Positions 26,111 to 36,717 of a DNA stretch of 64,000 bases are shown piece after piece (the first letter of the stretch is position 1; every line of letters starts with the position of its first letter). Both the position numbers and the translations under genes were made by a program. This stretch comes from Lichina pygmaea (taxonomy: Eukaryota > Ascomycota > Lichinomycetes > Lichinales > Lichinaceae), in contig OY730171.1 in the NCBI GenBank assembly GCA_963422465.1, positions 1,550,001 to 1,614,000 on the forward strand. Reading direction: 5' to 3'. The notes under the pieces are model-generated. The model saw only the letters and a list, made by a program, of their open reading frames with translations, searched no databases and was not told where the DNA came from.

Positions 26111-26455
26111 TCAAGCTTGCCTTGGATCAACAATCACCTGGCAGTAGTAGAAATCTGGACTGAAATGACTCGATGAATCCGCCAATTCAGTCCTCATACG
26201 GAGTGGCTCTCTTGACCTTCGAGTAGATCACTTCGCTGTACGGAAGGACTGCGCACCTTACCGTAATGACAGGGCGTTCTCTCCAAATGCGATAGCATGT
26301 ATCTCGATGGACAGCCTGCTTGATATCAAGTCCTCGACGGCGATCGGGAGCAGCTCCAAGACACGTGCCGAGTCCAGGCCTTGGCTACCCAACATGACAT
26401 GCCCGTCCAAGCAACCATCATCGGCGTCATACGTAAACTCCAGCGCTCGCAACTG
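26111..26455 (-). other. Unassigned coding-like segment (two candidate exons)
   Basis: Not recognised. On the minus strand 26455-26262 reads a protein-like frame (RALEFTYDADDGCLDGHVML, then DSARVLELLPIAVEDL, then EIHAIAFGENALSLR), ends at a GTAAGG donor, and joins in frame to 26159-26111 (PDFYYCQVIVDPRQA then stop) after an ATTTCAG acceptor. No convincing start is found: the frame closes just upstream, where the JLP2 stop lies at 26494. The first in-frame ATG (at GHV-M) would give about 60 aa. It could be a small gene, a relic, or an alternative 3' end of JLP2 transcripts. Confidence 0.35.
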
Positions 26456-26493
26456 CAGTGCTCAAACCATCCGTAGAAAAGCCAGCTCTCCAT

Positions 26494-27510
26494 TCACATG
26501 AAATCGTCCAAGAAATCCGCATCTCGGTCCTGGTTGCTCGACTGCGCCAGATTCTCCTCGGTGAACAGGTCATCGTAGGCGTGATCTCTCTGCCAGGCCT
26601 TCTCCTTCCGTTCTTTGGCGATCCTTGCTTCTTCCTTTTTCTAGAACGGTGCCACGAGCACCGAGTCAGCACGGACCCTAGCTCGCTCTGGCTCGATGGG
26701 CGGTGAAAGGAAAGTCATACCTTGTCCTGTCGCACCGCTTGCTCGCGTTTCCGCACCTGCCGGAGCCGGTCTTCCCTCTCCTGGTGCAGGTCGGGATACT
26801 TTTCAACCTTCGTCTTGTTCAGCCGGTTGACGATGGGGTTCTCCCGCTGTTTGACCAGGACCTTCTTGACCTAGACCATCATGAGTCTTCGAACTCGGGC
26901 CTCGATGGCGCGGCCATCGGATGCTTGGAGGGGCACCTTTTTGGGGTCTGTGAAGCCGACCTGGCCGACAGCCATGCTGCCATCTTTGTGTAGATTGGAC
27001 CACGGCGTGTAGATGACCGTCACGTTATCTTTCTTGTTGCCTGACGTGCCGGTCAGCATAGTGCCGTAATCTCCGGGCCTCGGCGTGATCGACCTTCGAT
27101 GGAGTTTGCCTTGGTCAATTGCGAGCAGTCGTCCAGCAGCTCTGACGGGATGTTCTCCCACGAGTCGCCCTCGTTGAGTCGGAGGTATATATGTGCGCTC
27201 GACAGCTTGTCGACGTGGAACTTTACCGGTCAACAGAGGAGCGAGCGGTGCCGGTGACGAACCCGCCAGCGGAGAGACATACCCTGGATACCAGTCAGAA
27301 GGTCGAGAGCAAAGCTTTTGGCTCCATGACGAATGATACCAGACATCCTCTTCAAGCCCGTACTTGATCAGTTCTTCATCTGGTGCGCGAGTTAGCCATC
27401 AACTTTGGCCATCTCGGGCTTGCTCAGCTCGACTTACTCTCCACCTTGTCCTTCCCGACGTACAGAAACGCAGAGGGTGATACAACGTTGGACGTGAAGT
27501 AGTACACCAT
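26494..27510 (-). CDS. JLP2: CCDC25 / Jlp2 family protein (NFACT-R domain)
   Basis: Conserved eukaryotic protein; yeast Jlp2 has no clear function, and human CCDC25 is reported as a DNA-sensing membrane protein. Exons: 27510-27438, 27379-27340, apparent 1-nt exon 27283, 27220-27094, 27040-26937, 26870-26721, 26640-26494. Total 642 nt, 213 aa (human 208). N-terminus [20 protein letters not shown] then [18 protein letters not shown]; then [20 protein letters not shown]; then [20 protein letters not shown]; a charged coiled coil with [14 protein letters not shown] and [17 protein letters not shown]-terminus [15 protein letters not shown], nearly as in human. Only inclusion of the single G at 27283 keeps VW-FHVD in frame with canonical introns on both sides. 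The alternative is a weak GTCTCT donor adding about 20 odd residues. Confidence 0.88.
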
Positions 27511-27831
27511 TGTTCCACGCTGGGTCGGGGAATGTGGGCTCTAAAGAAGCTGATGGCTAGACACGGCTTGAGGGTCGAGCAGTGAGTTTTCCTTCTAATC
27601 CCGTACTCGTCGTGGGTGTCATCGACAAGGCTAGAAAGGAGGAATAGCTTGTTACCGGTATAGGCGAACTCGCCGTCTTCGCATCGGTAAGGGGCAGCGT
27701 CTGTCTACTGGATCTACCGATGTGCTCTCATCTACGATACTAAAGTTGATGAGAGTAATGGAACGAAAAGACAAGGATACTGTGGATTCGAATGCCAGAG
27801 GCCTGATTCTATTCCGTGCGAGCGCGACTAG
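27511..27831. other. Spacer upstream of JLP2
   Basis: About 320 bp between the small Myb-like gene's stop and the JLP2 start. No gene seen. Confidence 0.4.
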
Positions 27832-28211
27832 CTAATCTAGAGTACTTTCCAATTTGGGCAATCGAGGAGCCAGTTCACCGACCGACCAGCTGCAGCAGCT
27901 GCAGCTGCCGAGGTGCACCGTCTCTAACAGCTGATACTAGACCAGAGCCCGAAGTACGACACTTTGCCCCAGGGCTCGGGGCACTTTATGGTCGACTTCA
28001 TGTACCTACCTTCATACTGGATGCGGTAGGCGGCGCAGGCGATGGTCTCGTCGCTCAGGCTCGTCTCGAAATACCTGTTGAAGAGCGTGGTCAGCTCGTC
28101 AAGGTCGGCTCGCATCTTTGCCATGTAGAAGAATATGAAGCGATCCTGCTCTTCCGTGAAGACAAAGGTGCTCGTAGAAGGAGCCGCGGGGGTTGCAGTA
28201 GAGCTCACCAT
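27832..28211 (-). CDS. Small Myb/SANT-like helix-turn-helix protein
   Basis: Family not certain. Exons 28211-28010 and 27923-27832 (294 nt, 97 aa). Exon 1 after a Ser/Thr/Ala-rich lead reads FVFTEEQDRFIFFYMAKMRA then DLDELTTLFNRYFETSLSDE then TIACAAYRIQYEG, which resembles the F-T-x-E-x-D ... L-x-x-x-F-N pattern of fungal Myb/SANT-like DNA-binding segments. The donor GTAGGT and acceptor TTAG give an in-frame second exon of 31 codons rich in Cys/Ser, which has no recognisable match. If the intron is retained the frame stops after about 95 residues. A short DNA-binding protein is plausible; expression evidence would decide. Confidence 0.5.
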
Positions 28212-29647
28212 CTCGAGATATGTCGCGGTGTTTATGGTTCCGCTTGTCGGACGTCACAGTGCTTGTGTTTGTGCTTGTTTGGATGCTGTGGTGTCTGTGT
28301 TTGCTGGGGATATAATGAGACCATGAGGATCTTGGGGAGGTTTATATATAAGAGTGGAGGATCAAGTCCACACATTGTCTTGGACATGCATGTCAAGTTC
28401 AGACACTGCCTTGGACATGGAGGATGTATTGTGCTGGCATATTCCAGTACGGGTGGGATGCTGGTTCAACTTCTGTGCATGAGAGATCAGTCTCCTACTG
28501 GAAGCTGAACAATATCAGGACGTACCGCCGTGGTCAGACAGAGTCACGTGACTTTCCTGAACAATGTTGATTTGATAAGCAGCCGTCATGTATTCCGTAC
28601 TCGTAGGCACTTCAGGAGTGGGGGTATTACCCATGGCACGGGTACACCACATTCGGTACCGAGCACACCTACCTGCCACGTCCACACGTGTACCGACGCT
28701 GTACTAGTACTCCCAGACATGTACTAAGTATTCCCCCCTGGTATGATCACCTCCACTGATTGCTTTCTACACAGATATATTCTTCTACCAGTACGCTAGC
28801 TACGAACAAGCCAGACTTTATAGACACTTGTACTTCCGTACAGAAGCACTCAAGCTTACTTCACAAGGTATGACACCGTACGGTATAGCCTGGAATCTTT
28901 CCATACCTGATCGCTAGTTCGAGGGACATCTGTGCGAGTTCCCTCCGTACGGTACTCCTCGTTGCCGGACTACAGTAGAAAAATCTCTGCAAGTCCCCCT
29001 TCCTGGACCGTGTCTTTGTCCTCCAGGGCCTTCCGGTCCCGGCCCCGAACCTGCCCGCGCTCTCCCGGCTTCCCCCGATCTTGCCTGACCGGTTTGGGCT
29101 TGTTCTGGAATCCTTGTTCTTCAAACAATTACCGGTTACGGTATCACAGTACGCATCCTACACCGGACCGGCCCCGGTATGATGATATCTTACAGCACCC
29201 TTCTTCAAATTCACATCTTCCACGGTATTGCACGTACCTGCTGTATGATGGAATCCATGAGGCAATATGATCAAGCATGCAACACTACAAACTAGTAGGA
29301 ATACAGTATCCCTTGATTGCCGATCGTCTGTCCAGCCATCCTTCCATCCGTTCAGCCATCCAGCCCGAGACGATATATACATACACATGTACTTCCGTAA
29401 ACACCACATATCTGACCACCCGTGCCACCTCACCTCCCAAGCAAAAGCTAAGCCACCCTTTCAATCCTCCGGCGGGGACAACAATAAAACCACCACCGGC
29501 TGATGACTTGACGAGAACTACGGTATAGACGGAACAAAGCCGTGCAGAGCGTGATACACTCAAAGTAGAGCATGAGACGCCCAGGCCACTAGTGGCAGCG
29601 ACAGTCACGTTCACAGCACAGTACAGCACAGCATCGGTGTTACAAAC
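28212..29647. other. Intergenic spacer, no supportable gene
   Basis: Between the small Myb-like gene and the PHO81 stop. Contains TCACGTG at 28544-28550 and scattered ccgtac/gtacggt motifs (28570-28700, 28870-29170). Open frames are short and overlap each other. Confidence 0.55.
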
Positions 29648-32600
29648 CTACCCCATCATCGGACCGAATCTCAGAATCCCGTTGTGTCCGAGTATGCCGT
29701 CGACTTTGTCATATCCTGGGTCGAGCGGGATCGATTGGCTGACTGCGGTTGCTGTTGCTGTTGTGGCTGCGGCTCCGGATGCGGCTTTAGATGCGGCCGT
29801 GGCTGCCGTGGTCGTCGTCGGTTGCTGTGAATCAGTGTCCCGTTGGTGGGGCGTTGAAGATGGTCGTGGTTGTGGTGGTAGTGGCAAGAATGACGGGGAC
29901 GAAGACGAAGAGGAGGAGAAGTCGGTCCTGTCCGACACGAGGACGAGACCGGCTGCTCGGATCGACTCGACTAATGCAGGAACCATCTCCTGATTGGAAC
30001 ACGCAGCACGTCAGAGCCGAGATACGTAAAAGTTGCCGTTGGGGATGAAGGCGCGGTGATCAGAGAGGGCCTGTCTACGCACCAGTAATCGCGAACAACA
30101 GATCAAGCCCATAAAGTTGTTGTTCTGCGCAATCTTGACGGCCTCCTTGATCGAGATGGAGCTGGCAGAGCCGAGATTGACAGCGTCCACTGCCGTTGTT
30201 ACTGCCGTTGTTGCTGGCGTAGCTGGTGTAGCCACTGCCGATGCCAGTGACGACCGATCGTCTCTGCCTAGGTCATTGCACAAAAAGACAGGATCTGGAA
30301 AGCCGTACCGGAAAGATCAGCATCGGTCCCACGTCCCTGCATGGATCTGCAGGCATGCTCACAGTTTGGTTGCTTCCAGTTCAAAGCCGTGCAAAAGTCA
30401 GAGCTGTAGGAGCTGAAGATGATCGACCGCATAAAGTCCGGCGACGTCTGTCGAAGCTGCCTCGAGTGGTCAAAGACGTCCGAGAGGATGGCGTCGGCGG
30501 ACTGGTTCAGGTTCGCGGCCGGCCGTAGACGACCTCTCTGTGCGTCCGGCCCCGAGGGGTACATGACGTGCAAGTCGACGTGGACGGTCGACGGGAGGAC
30601 CTTGAGCGCTTCTTTCAGCGACATGGGCGACTCGGTCAGCCGCCGCAGCGCATCCATCGACGAAGGCGCTCCGAACGAGCCTCCGAGCACCGGCAGATCG
30701 AGCAAGGTCCTGTTGACGCCGCCGACGGCCGTGAACTGCTTGTGGGTGAGCTGGCTCACGGGCAGCTCGATGTCGCCGTATCGGACGAAGCAGCGGGAAC
30801 AGAGAACGGGGACGAGGTCGCTGGTCAGCTGCACGCACACGCGGACGTGCTCGCCCGTCAGGCTCGACTCCGTGATGGGCGCCGTCGGCCTCGAGTCGAT
30901 CTGGGTCGTGGCCTTCCAGTACGTGGCGAAGTCGGTGATCTCGAGAGCGATGCCCTGGAACGGCTTGATGGCCTGGAAGCTGAAGCCGATCTGACCGACG
31001 GCTCGGAGCCGCGGGTCGAAGAGGGGCAGGCAGCAGCGGCCGACGCCGTCGCCCGAGTCGTTGAAGGCGTTGGGCAGCGCGGCCGTCCTCGCGATGACCT
31101 TGGCGCCAAAGGTCGGGAAGATGTCAAAGTCGATGGCGAAGGAGTCGAGGTTGTCCACCTGGAACGAGATGACGCGGGTGTCCTCCTGGAAGGGCAACAG
31201 GATGTTCCGCGGGATGAGGTCGGACGACTTGGACGAGATGGTCAGACGCGCGGCGGGATAGCGCCCGCCGTTGTAGAAGACGAGCGCGTCCGAGCCGTCC
31301 CCTTCGAAGACGATCTGGATGAACGTCTTCGAGTCGAGGAAGTTGTGGCCGTAGCGTCGCAGGGGGATGAAGGGCGGGGGCAGGGAGAGGTCGGGGATGC
31401 CGTCGACGTCCGCGGGCGCAGCGTCGGTCTGGCTCGTCGAGACGCTCCTCGAAGGCGCCGACGGGGTCGGCTGTCCCACGAGCCCCGTCACCGGGCCCCC
31501 GGACGCCAGCAGCGTCATGGCCCCGAGCCGGCCCTCCCAGGCGGCGTAATAGACCGCCGAGAGGTCCTTTTCGTCCAGGATGTCGGTGCGCGCGCCGTTC
31601 TCGAGCAGGGTGCGCATGCAGGCGACGTGGCCCTCGCTCGCGGCATGGAAGAGCGGCGTCCATTGCATCAGCTTGTCGGCCTCGTTGAGATCGGCGCCAG
31701 AGTCGCGCAGCATCAGGAGCAGGCGAGGATCCCGACCGGAGCGAGCGACGAGGTGCTGCGGGAACAGGCCCTCGGCGTCGCAGAGGATCCCGGCTCGGTT
31801 GGCGAGCAGGAGCCGTGCAATCTCGGTGAAGCCGTGCTGGCAGGCCATGTTGAGGGGGACGTGGTCCGAGTCGGAGCTCGGGTTGATGCGCGCCTTGCAC
31901 GTCAGCAGCTTCTGGACGCACTCGAGATGGCCGTGCACGATGGCGTGGATCAAGGGCGTAAAGTGATCGTGATCCATCGAGTCGACGGTGCCGGGTGCGG
32001 CCTCGATGAAGGCGTCGAGCACGTCGACGCGGCCGTGTATGCAAGCGTAGTGCAGAGGGATCCTTCCGTAGACGTCGACCCTCGAGACGTCCACGCCCCC
32101 TCCCAGGCCGGCCCGGAAGACGGGGGAGCGACCGTAGATGGCCGCCTCGTGCAAGCAGTTCCGCTCGTTGATCTCATCCTGGGCCTGGACGCTGACGAGC
32201 TCCGACCCGAGCAGGACCTCGAGGGCCTCGTCCGGAGCATCGGCGACGGCGGCCAGGAAGACGCGGTCGATCTGCGGTCGCGCCGTCGGCAGACTCCGCA
32301 GTCGGGTCATCCAGTCTTGCAGCAGGCCAATGTTCCCGGCGTTGGCGGCCTCGAGCAGCTGGTAGGCCGTCTCGTCCTCGTCCCTGGAGTGCGCCGGCGC
32401 GCCGACCAGCACGTAATCCGACCCGGCCTCCTCGACCTGGACCTTCTCGCCTTCGGCCCAGGCTCCCAGTTCGAGCAGGCTCGTCGTCGCCAGGTCCGAG
32501 AGCTCGCTGATGACGTCCCGGTTGAAGCACGGTTGCACCTCGACGGCCCGTGACAGGTACAACTCCTTCGTGCGCGACTGTCGAGACGGATCAGCCGTGG

Positions 32601-33582
32601 CTCGCTCGCGGCCCTACGAGTCAGAGACGTCCGCACCTTGGAGACCTTGTCCCACTAGCGGGAGATCGTCTTAGCAGCCGGCAAACCGGGAGGAGCATCT
32701 CGACACGAGCCATCTGCAACGAACCTTCTTGAGGATCTTCGAGAAAGCAGTCGCATTGACCTCGACAAATTGCTTTTCGAGTGCATCAGCACCGCATCAA
32801 GGACGAGCCAACGCAGACGGAAAAGGCTCTCCCGCTCGCACCTGCAACTTGTTCAGGTCGACGCCAAACTGTTGAAAGCCCTCCTCCAGCGCCATGAAGG
32901 TGGCCGAGACCTTCGAGGTGGCATGGTTGTGGGACTGCAACAACTTCTTCTTGTCGACGAGAGCCTTGAGACGCAGTTGAAGCTGACGGGTCCGTCAGCG
33001 GGCGAGTTCAAGGCGGCCTGACCTGCCCCTCCGTCACGAACCTCGGCCTCTTTCTGCAGGTAGAACTCGTTGACCTTGTCCAACTCGCGCTCCTGTTCGA
33101 GTTTGTGAGACCAGTCTCCTTTCTCCGTCCCTCTCGATCGAGCATCGAGGGTCGAGCCGTAGCGCCTCGAGGCGCGGCGTGGAGCATACCAAGCGGAAGA
33201 AGAAGGTGGCCTTGTTGGCTTGCAAGGCCGTCTGAGGGTCGGTGGACCCCTCCGCCTGAGACGACGCGTTCTGAGCGTGCAAGGTCGGCGTTGCGCTCAG
33301 CTGCTTGATGAGCTAATCGCAAGGTCCGGTCAGGCACATGGGCTCTGAACCAATGCTGCATCCTCTCCACTCCGACGACGGACCTTCTTGAGCGCCTTGT
33401 AGTTGACGAAGCTGGCCGCATACTCGGGGATGTCGAGCTGTCGCTTCTGGAGGTGTTTCCCGAATTTCCTAGACGGCGTTCAGCATCCTTGTTGCACGGT
33501 CGAGTGCGCCTGGCTGGGTCCAGCAGCGAAGACGTCGGGAGCGAGGGACCGGCCCCTCCGGTCCCCTAACGGCAACGTACAT
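29648..33582 (-). CDS. PHO81: SPX-ankyrin-GDPD-like CDK inhibitor, PHO81/NUC-2 homologue
   Basis: Phosphate-signalling regulator; in yeast and Neurospora it inhibits the Pho80-Pho85-type cyclin-CDK when phosphate is low. Ten exons: 33582-33581, 33468-33384, 33312-33190, 33092-33042, 32982-32842, 32772-32725, 32654-32637, 32577-30363, 30294-30083, 29989-29648 (3237 nt, 1078 aa; N. crassa NUC-2 similar). SPX domain: KFGKHLQKRQLDIPEYAASF, KALKKLIKQL, FYLQKEAE, QLRLKALVDKKKLLQSHNHA, FVEVNATAFSKILKKWDKVS and TKELYLSRAVEVQPCFN. Ankyrin repeats lie at about residues 290-510 (ERNCLHEAAIYGRSP, GRIPLHYACIHGRVDVLDAF). The C-terminal third is the degenerate GDPD-like domain with FCTALNWKQPNYPVFLCNDL, ending DGILGHNGILRFGPMMG. 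The ATG is split AT|G by intron 1; exon 7 is only 18 nt (WDKVSK). A Ser-rich/Ala-rich insert lies in the last exon. Confidence 0.93.
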
Positions 33583-33787
33583 GGTATGCGATGCCGGTTA
33601 TGGGTGGAGGAAGAATCGCGCGATGCAACAGCCCTCCGAGGAAGGATTGTCGAACCGGCGGAAGGCAAGGTACTTATCGTGCAGGTCGTCGTGGTATAGT
33701 AGGTCGAGGATTGGTCGAGCATGCAAGGCCCTTTCGACGTGAGGTCGACCTTCGGGACGGGGGGTGGCAGGGATACCGCTGCAAGAA

Positions 33788-33815
33788 GGGGGGGGGGGGG
33801 GGGGGGGGGGGGGGG
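33788..33815. repeat. Poly-G tract, 28 nt
   Basis: Uninterrupted run about 205 bp upstream of the PHO81 start codon (C28 on the PHO81 sense strand). Confidence 0.95.
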
Positions 33816-34267
33816 TGGCTGCAGGCCGTCCGCACAAGCCTCGCCGTTTATTGTTCCGAAACGAAGCTGGAGAGGATGCTGAGATGTTTCCGGGCGCCGG
33901 TCGAGATTCGTGACGTCCGACTAGGCACGCAACGCACGCTAGGCTCGTACAGCGACAGGACGTGCTGGGGTTCGCCTGATAACTTTAGCGTACGTCGTAC
34001 TGTACCTAAGTACGTATAGCTGCAAGGTGGGGCAACAGTGACCTCTAAACAGTAGGGCTACTGTGCATGCCAGTACGTACCGCGAAACTCTCCTCCTTTC
34101 GACCGGCCATCTCATGCAGAATTGACAGAAATGTTTCGGTGCCAAGAGGTAGGCCTATGCGGCTTCTATGTCCGTTGGAAATTTGCATTGTGGAAAGCCC
34201 GGGTGGGATCTCGTCGTCTCTGCGCAGGCCCAACCTCTTCCACCACCGTCGTACGGCGACGGAGAGC

Positions 34268-34293
34268 AAAAAAAAAAAAAAAAAAAAAAAAAA
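34268..34293. repeat. Poly-A tract, 26 nt, followed by C7
   Basis: Simple homopolymer in a spacer. No retroelement body is recognisable on either side. Confidence 0.9.
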
Positions 34294-35147
34294 CCCCCCC
34301 ACTTCAACACAGGGATCAGAGTCGAACGTCCCGATTAGGGGTGAGCAGCAACAGTCTTTGTAGTGGCATTTGCAGCAGATTACATGTTCAGACGCATCGC
34401 ATCGCCTCGAGTAGGAGTGGCACGAGTGCGTACTCAGGGCCAACCGCCTCGCCTGTCGGAATTGGAGGGCCGCTCTTCGCCGAAGATGGCCCCGAGGAGG
34501 GCTCTGAGGGTACGTAGCCCTTCGCCGCTTCAAAACAGTTGAACATCGAATGGAAACATTGCTTCGATGACGACAAAGGAGATGCTCTGACAGAGGAAAG
34601 ACCGAAAGGGAAATCGTTTTGTGCAGGCCTGGTACGTACGTAGATGGTAATGATGTGGCAAGATGCTTCCGAGCGCGCATGACTGAACCAAGCATGACCC
34701 GACATACCGAGCCCAATGCAAAGCGACATCTCCGCAGATGAACGGCGCTTGTGACATGAGAGACGAAAGGAGAGATTAGAGCGAGCGTACGTAAGCGGCT
34801 ACCGATGAGCCACGACTGTCGCGACGGAGGTCGCGAAGATCAGATGAACTGTGCTTTTCGTGACAACGCGCCGATCAGCGAGGAGCCACGGGAGGAGAGA
34901 TACGAAGGTCGTGGACCAGGAAGTGGAAAGGGCATGGACGGACGTGAGAGACCGCCAAGGCGACAAGGCTGATGATGAGGATGAGGATGAGGATGAGGAT
35001 GAGGATGATGATGAGGGTGATGAGGATGATGATGACGACGATGCCGAGGATGGAATGCGCGACGGAGAATGAGGCGGACGAAAAGCGTAAGAGGACGACG
35101 GCTCGATGTCGTCCCCTCGCGGCGTCGGCTGGGCGGACGATGGGGCC

Positions 35148-36717
35148 TCAGAAGTTCTGGGCGATGCCGGCGTTGCCCGGAGCAGGGTAGACGGAAGGGT
35201 TCTCGATGCGGGTGTTCCTCCGGGCTTGCACGTCGCGGATGACGGGTTGGCCGGGTCCGTACGGACCATCGTACGGCACCGGCGGCCGCGACATGTCGTC
35301 GTAGGGACCCTCGTGCTGACCGTAATGGTGGGCGGGGTAGCCGGCGTGGCCGGGGATCGATCCCTCGCCGGACGCGTCCGAGCGGTTCGCGACCGAGTAG
35401 GACGACGACGCGTTCGACGGCCCGCGGTGGATGTCGCGCCTGGCGCCGCCGCCGGCGACGGGCGCCCCGCCCAGCTCGCTGACGACCTCGGAGTCGGGCA
35501 GCTCCTGCGGTGTTTGTCCGCGTCTCAGCAGGGGATCGCCGGAAACGGTATCGGATCGAGAGGGGAAGGTCGGCGACAGGCTCGGGCCGGTCGTGGACGA
35601 GGCCACGCCGATGGGTGCCGGTGCCGGTGCGCCGCCGCCGCCGCCGCCGTCGTCTTCGGACAGGGCCACGCCGATGGGCCCGGTGCCGTTGCTCATCGTG
35701 CCCGACATCTTCCGCGACGCAGCGGCCGGGGTCGCGCCCCATCCACGGTATCCGGCGGGGTCCGCCTGCCCTTCGTCGTACAGGTCACCGTCGTCGTCGT
35801 CGGCGCTCCCCGCACCGCCGCTACCGACGCCGGCGGCGGCGGCGGCGGCGGGAGGCAGGTTCGGGTCTTGGTTCGGGTTGTACACATACTCCTCCATCTC
35901 CTCCCGACGCATCTCCTTGGCCGACCTCTTGGCCTTGCGCTTCTTGAAGAAGAACACGAGGCCGGCGACGATCAGGGCCACGGCGAAGAGCGGCACGACG
36001 ACGGCGACGGCGATGGTCCTGCCGTTCGTCGATCGCCCTCCCGTGCTCGTGGACCCGGTCGGGCTCGGAAGAAGGGTGGCCGACGTCGACGTCGACGTCG
36101 ACTCCTCGTCGGACGACGAGGTAGGGCTAGGGGTAAAGGGTTCGAGCAGAGACTCCGAGGTCGAGGTCACCGTGACGATGATAGGAGGTCCCGCGACGAC
36201 GTCGCTCGAGACGGTGGTGACCACGGTCACCGCTGCCGTCGAGCGACCCGCGGCGGTCGGAGGGTCTTCCGCTGATGGCGACGGCGCATCCGCGGAAGGT
36301 GGCTCGGAGTCGACATTCTCAGATGGCTGCTGGGGCGTATCCTCCGACGGAGGTGGTGCAGGTGCAGGTGCAGGTGCAGGTGCAGGTGCAGGTGCAGGTT
36401 CAGGTTCAGGTTCAGGTTCAGGTTCAGGTTCAGGTTCAGGCTCGGGTTCAGGCTCGGGCTCAGGTTCAGGTTCAGGTTCGGGTTCAGGTTCAGGTTCGGG
36501 TTCGGGTTCAGGTTCGGGTTCGGGTTCGGGTTCAGGTTCAGGTGCAGGTGCAGGTGCGTCAGACGGTGATGGCGAGGTCACGTCGTCCGAGGTCGACGGC
36601 TCGACCGCCGAATCTGTTCGTCGCCAGGATCGCAGTCAGCTTGTGAACGAGAAAGCGATCAAGTCCACGATCTCCAGCAGCGGTCACGGACACACGCTTA
36701 CCTGTCGAATTGGACAT
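35148..36717 (-). CDS. Single-pass membrane protein with Glu-Pro repeat ectodomain
   Basis: Family not recognised; architecture resembles fungal wall-sensor-type proteins. Exons 36717-36702 (MSNST) and 36613-35148; 1482 nt, 493 aa. No signal peptide is visible. After a short acidic/Ser lead comes a repeat of about 24 Glu-Pro units, flanked by Ala-Pro units (about residues 26-95), then Ser/Thr-rich sequence, then a single hydrophobic segment [20 protein letters not shown] at residues 205-228 followed by the basic stop-transfer [20 protein letters not shown]. The tail of about 260 residues is disordered, with Ala, Gly and Asp runs and a conserved-looking end ([20 protein letters not shown] then QNF). 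Tail predicted cytosolic by the positive-inside rule. The hexamer repeat keeps the opposite strand open for more than 600 codons, which is an artefact. Confidence 0.75.
36356..36552. repeat. Hexanucleotide (CAGGTN / CGGGTT) coding repeat
   Basis: About 33 six-base units encoding Ala-Pro and Glu-Pro on the minus strand. Outer units are caggtg, inner ones caggtt or cgggtt variants. Confidence 0.9.

Larger units (their letters stand above)
33583..35147. other. Spacer upstream of PHO81
   Basis: PHO81 promoter side plus downstream region of the EP-repeat membrane gene. Holds G28 (33788-33815), a GTAC patch (33985-34080), A26 followed by C7 (34268-34300) and a gatgag run (34970-35040). No gene supported; the 223-codon minus-strand frame at 34045-34716 is judged spurious. 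Confidence 0.6.

Noticed and set aside
30568-32553. 661-codon plus-strand frame opposite PHO81
   Set aside because: Shadow of the PHO81 main exon: composition is E/D/V/G/R-rich from reverse-complemented GC-rich codons, without domains, while the minus strand encodes clear ankyrin and GDPD-like sequence.
33598-33837. Minus-strand 79-codon frame with a poly-Pro run upstream of PHO81
   Set aside because: The Pro run is the G28 homopolymer read from the other strand.
34045-34716. 223-codon minus-strand frame with poly-Phe
   Set aside because: The Phe run is the A26 homopolymer read in reverse; no dom structure or homologous-looking segment; lies in a spacer.
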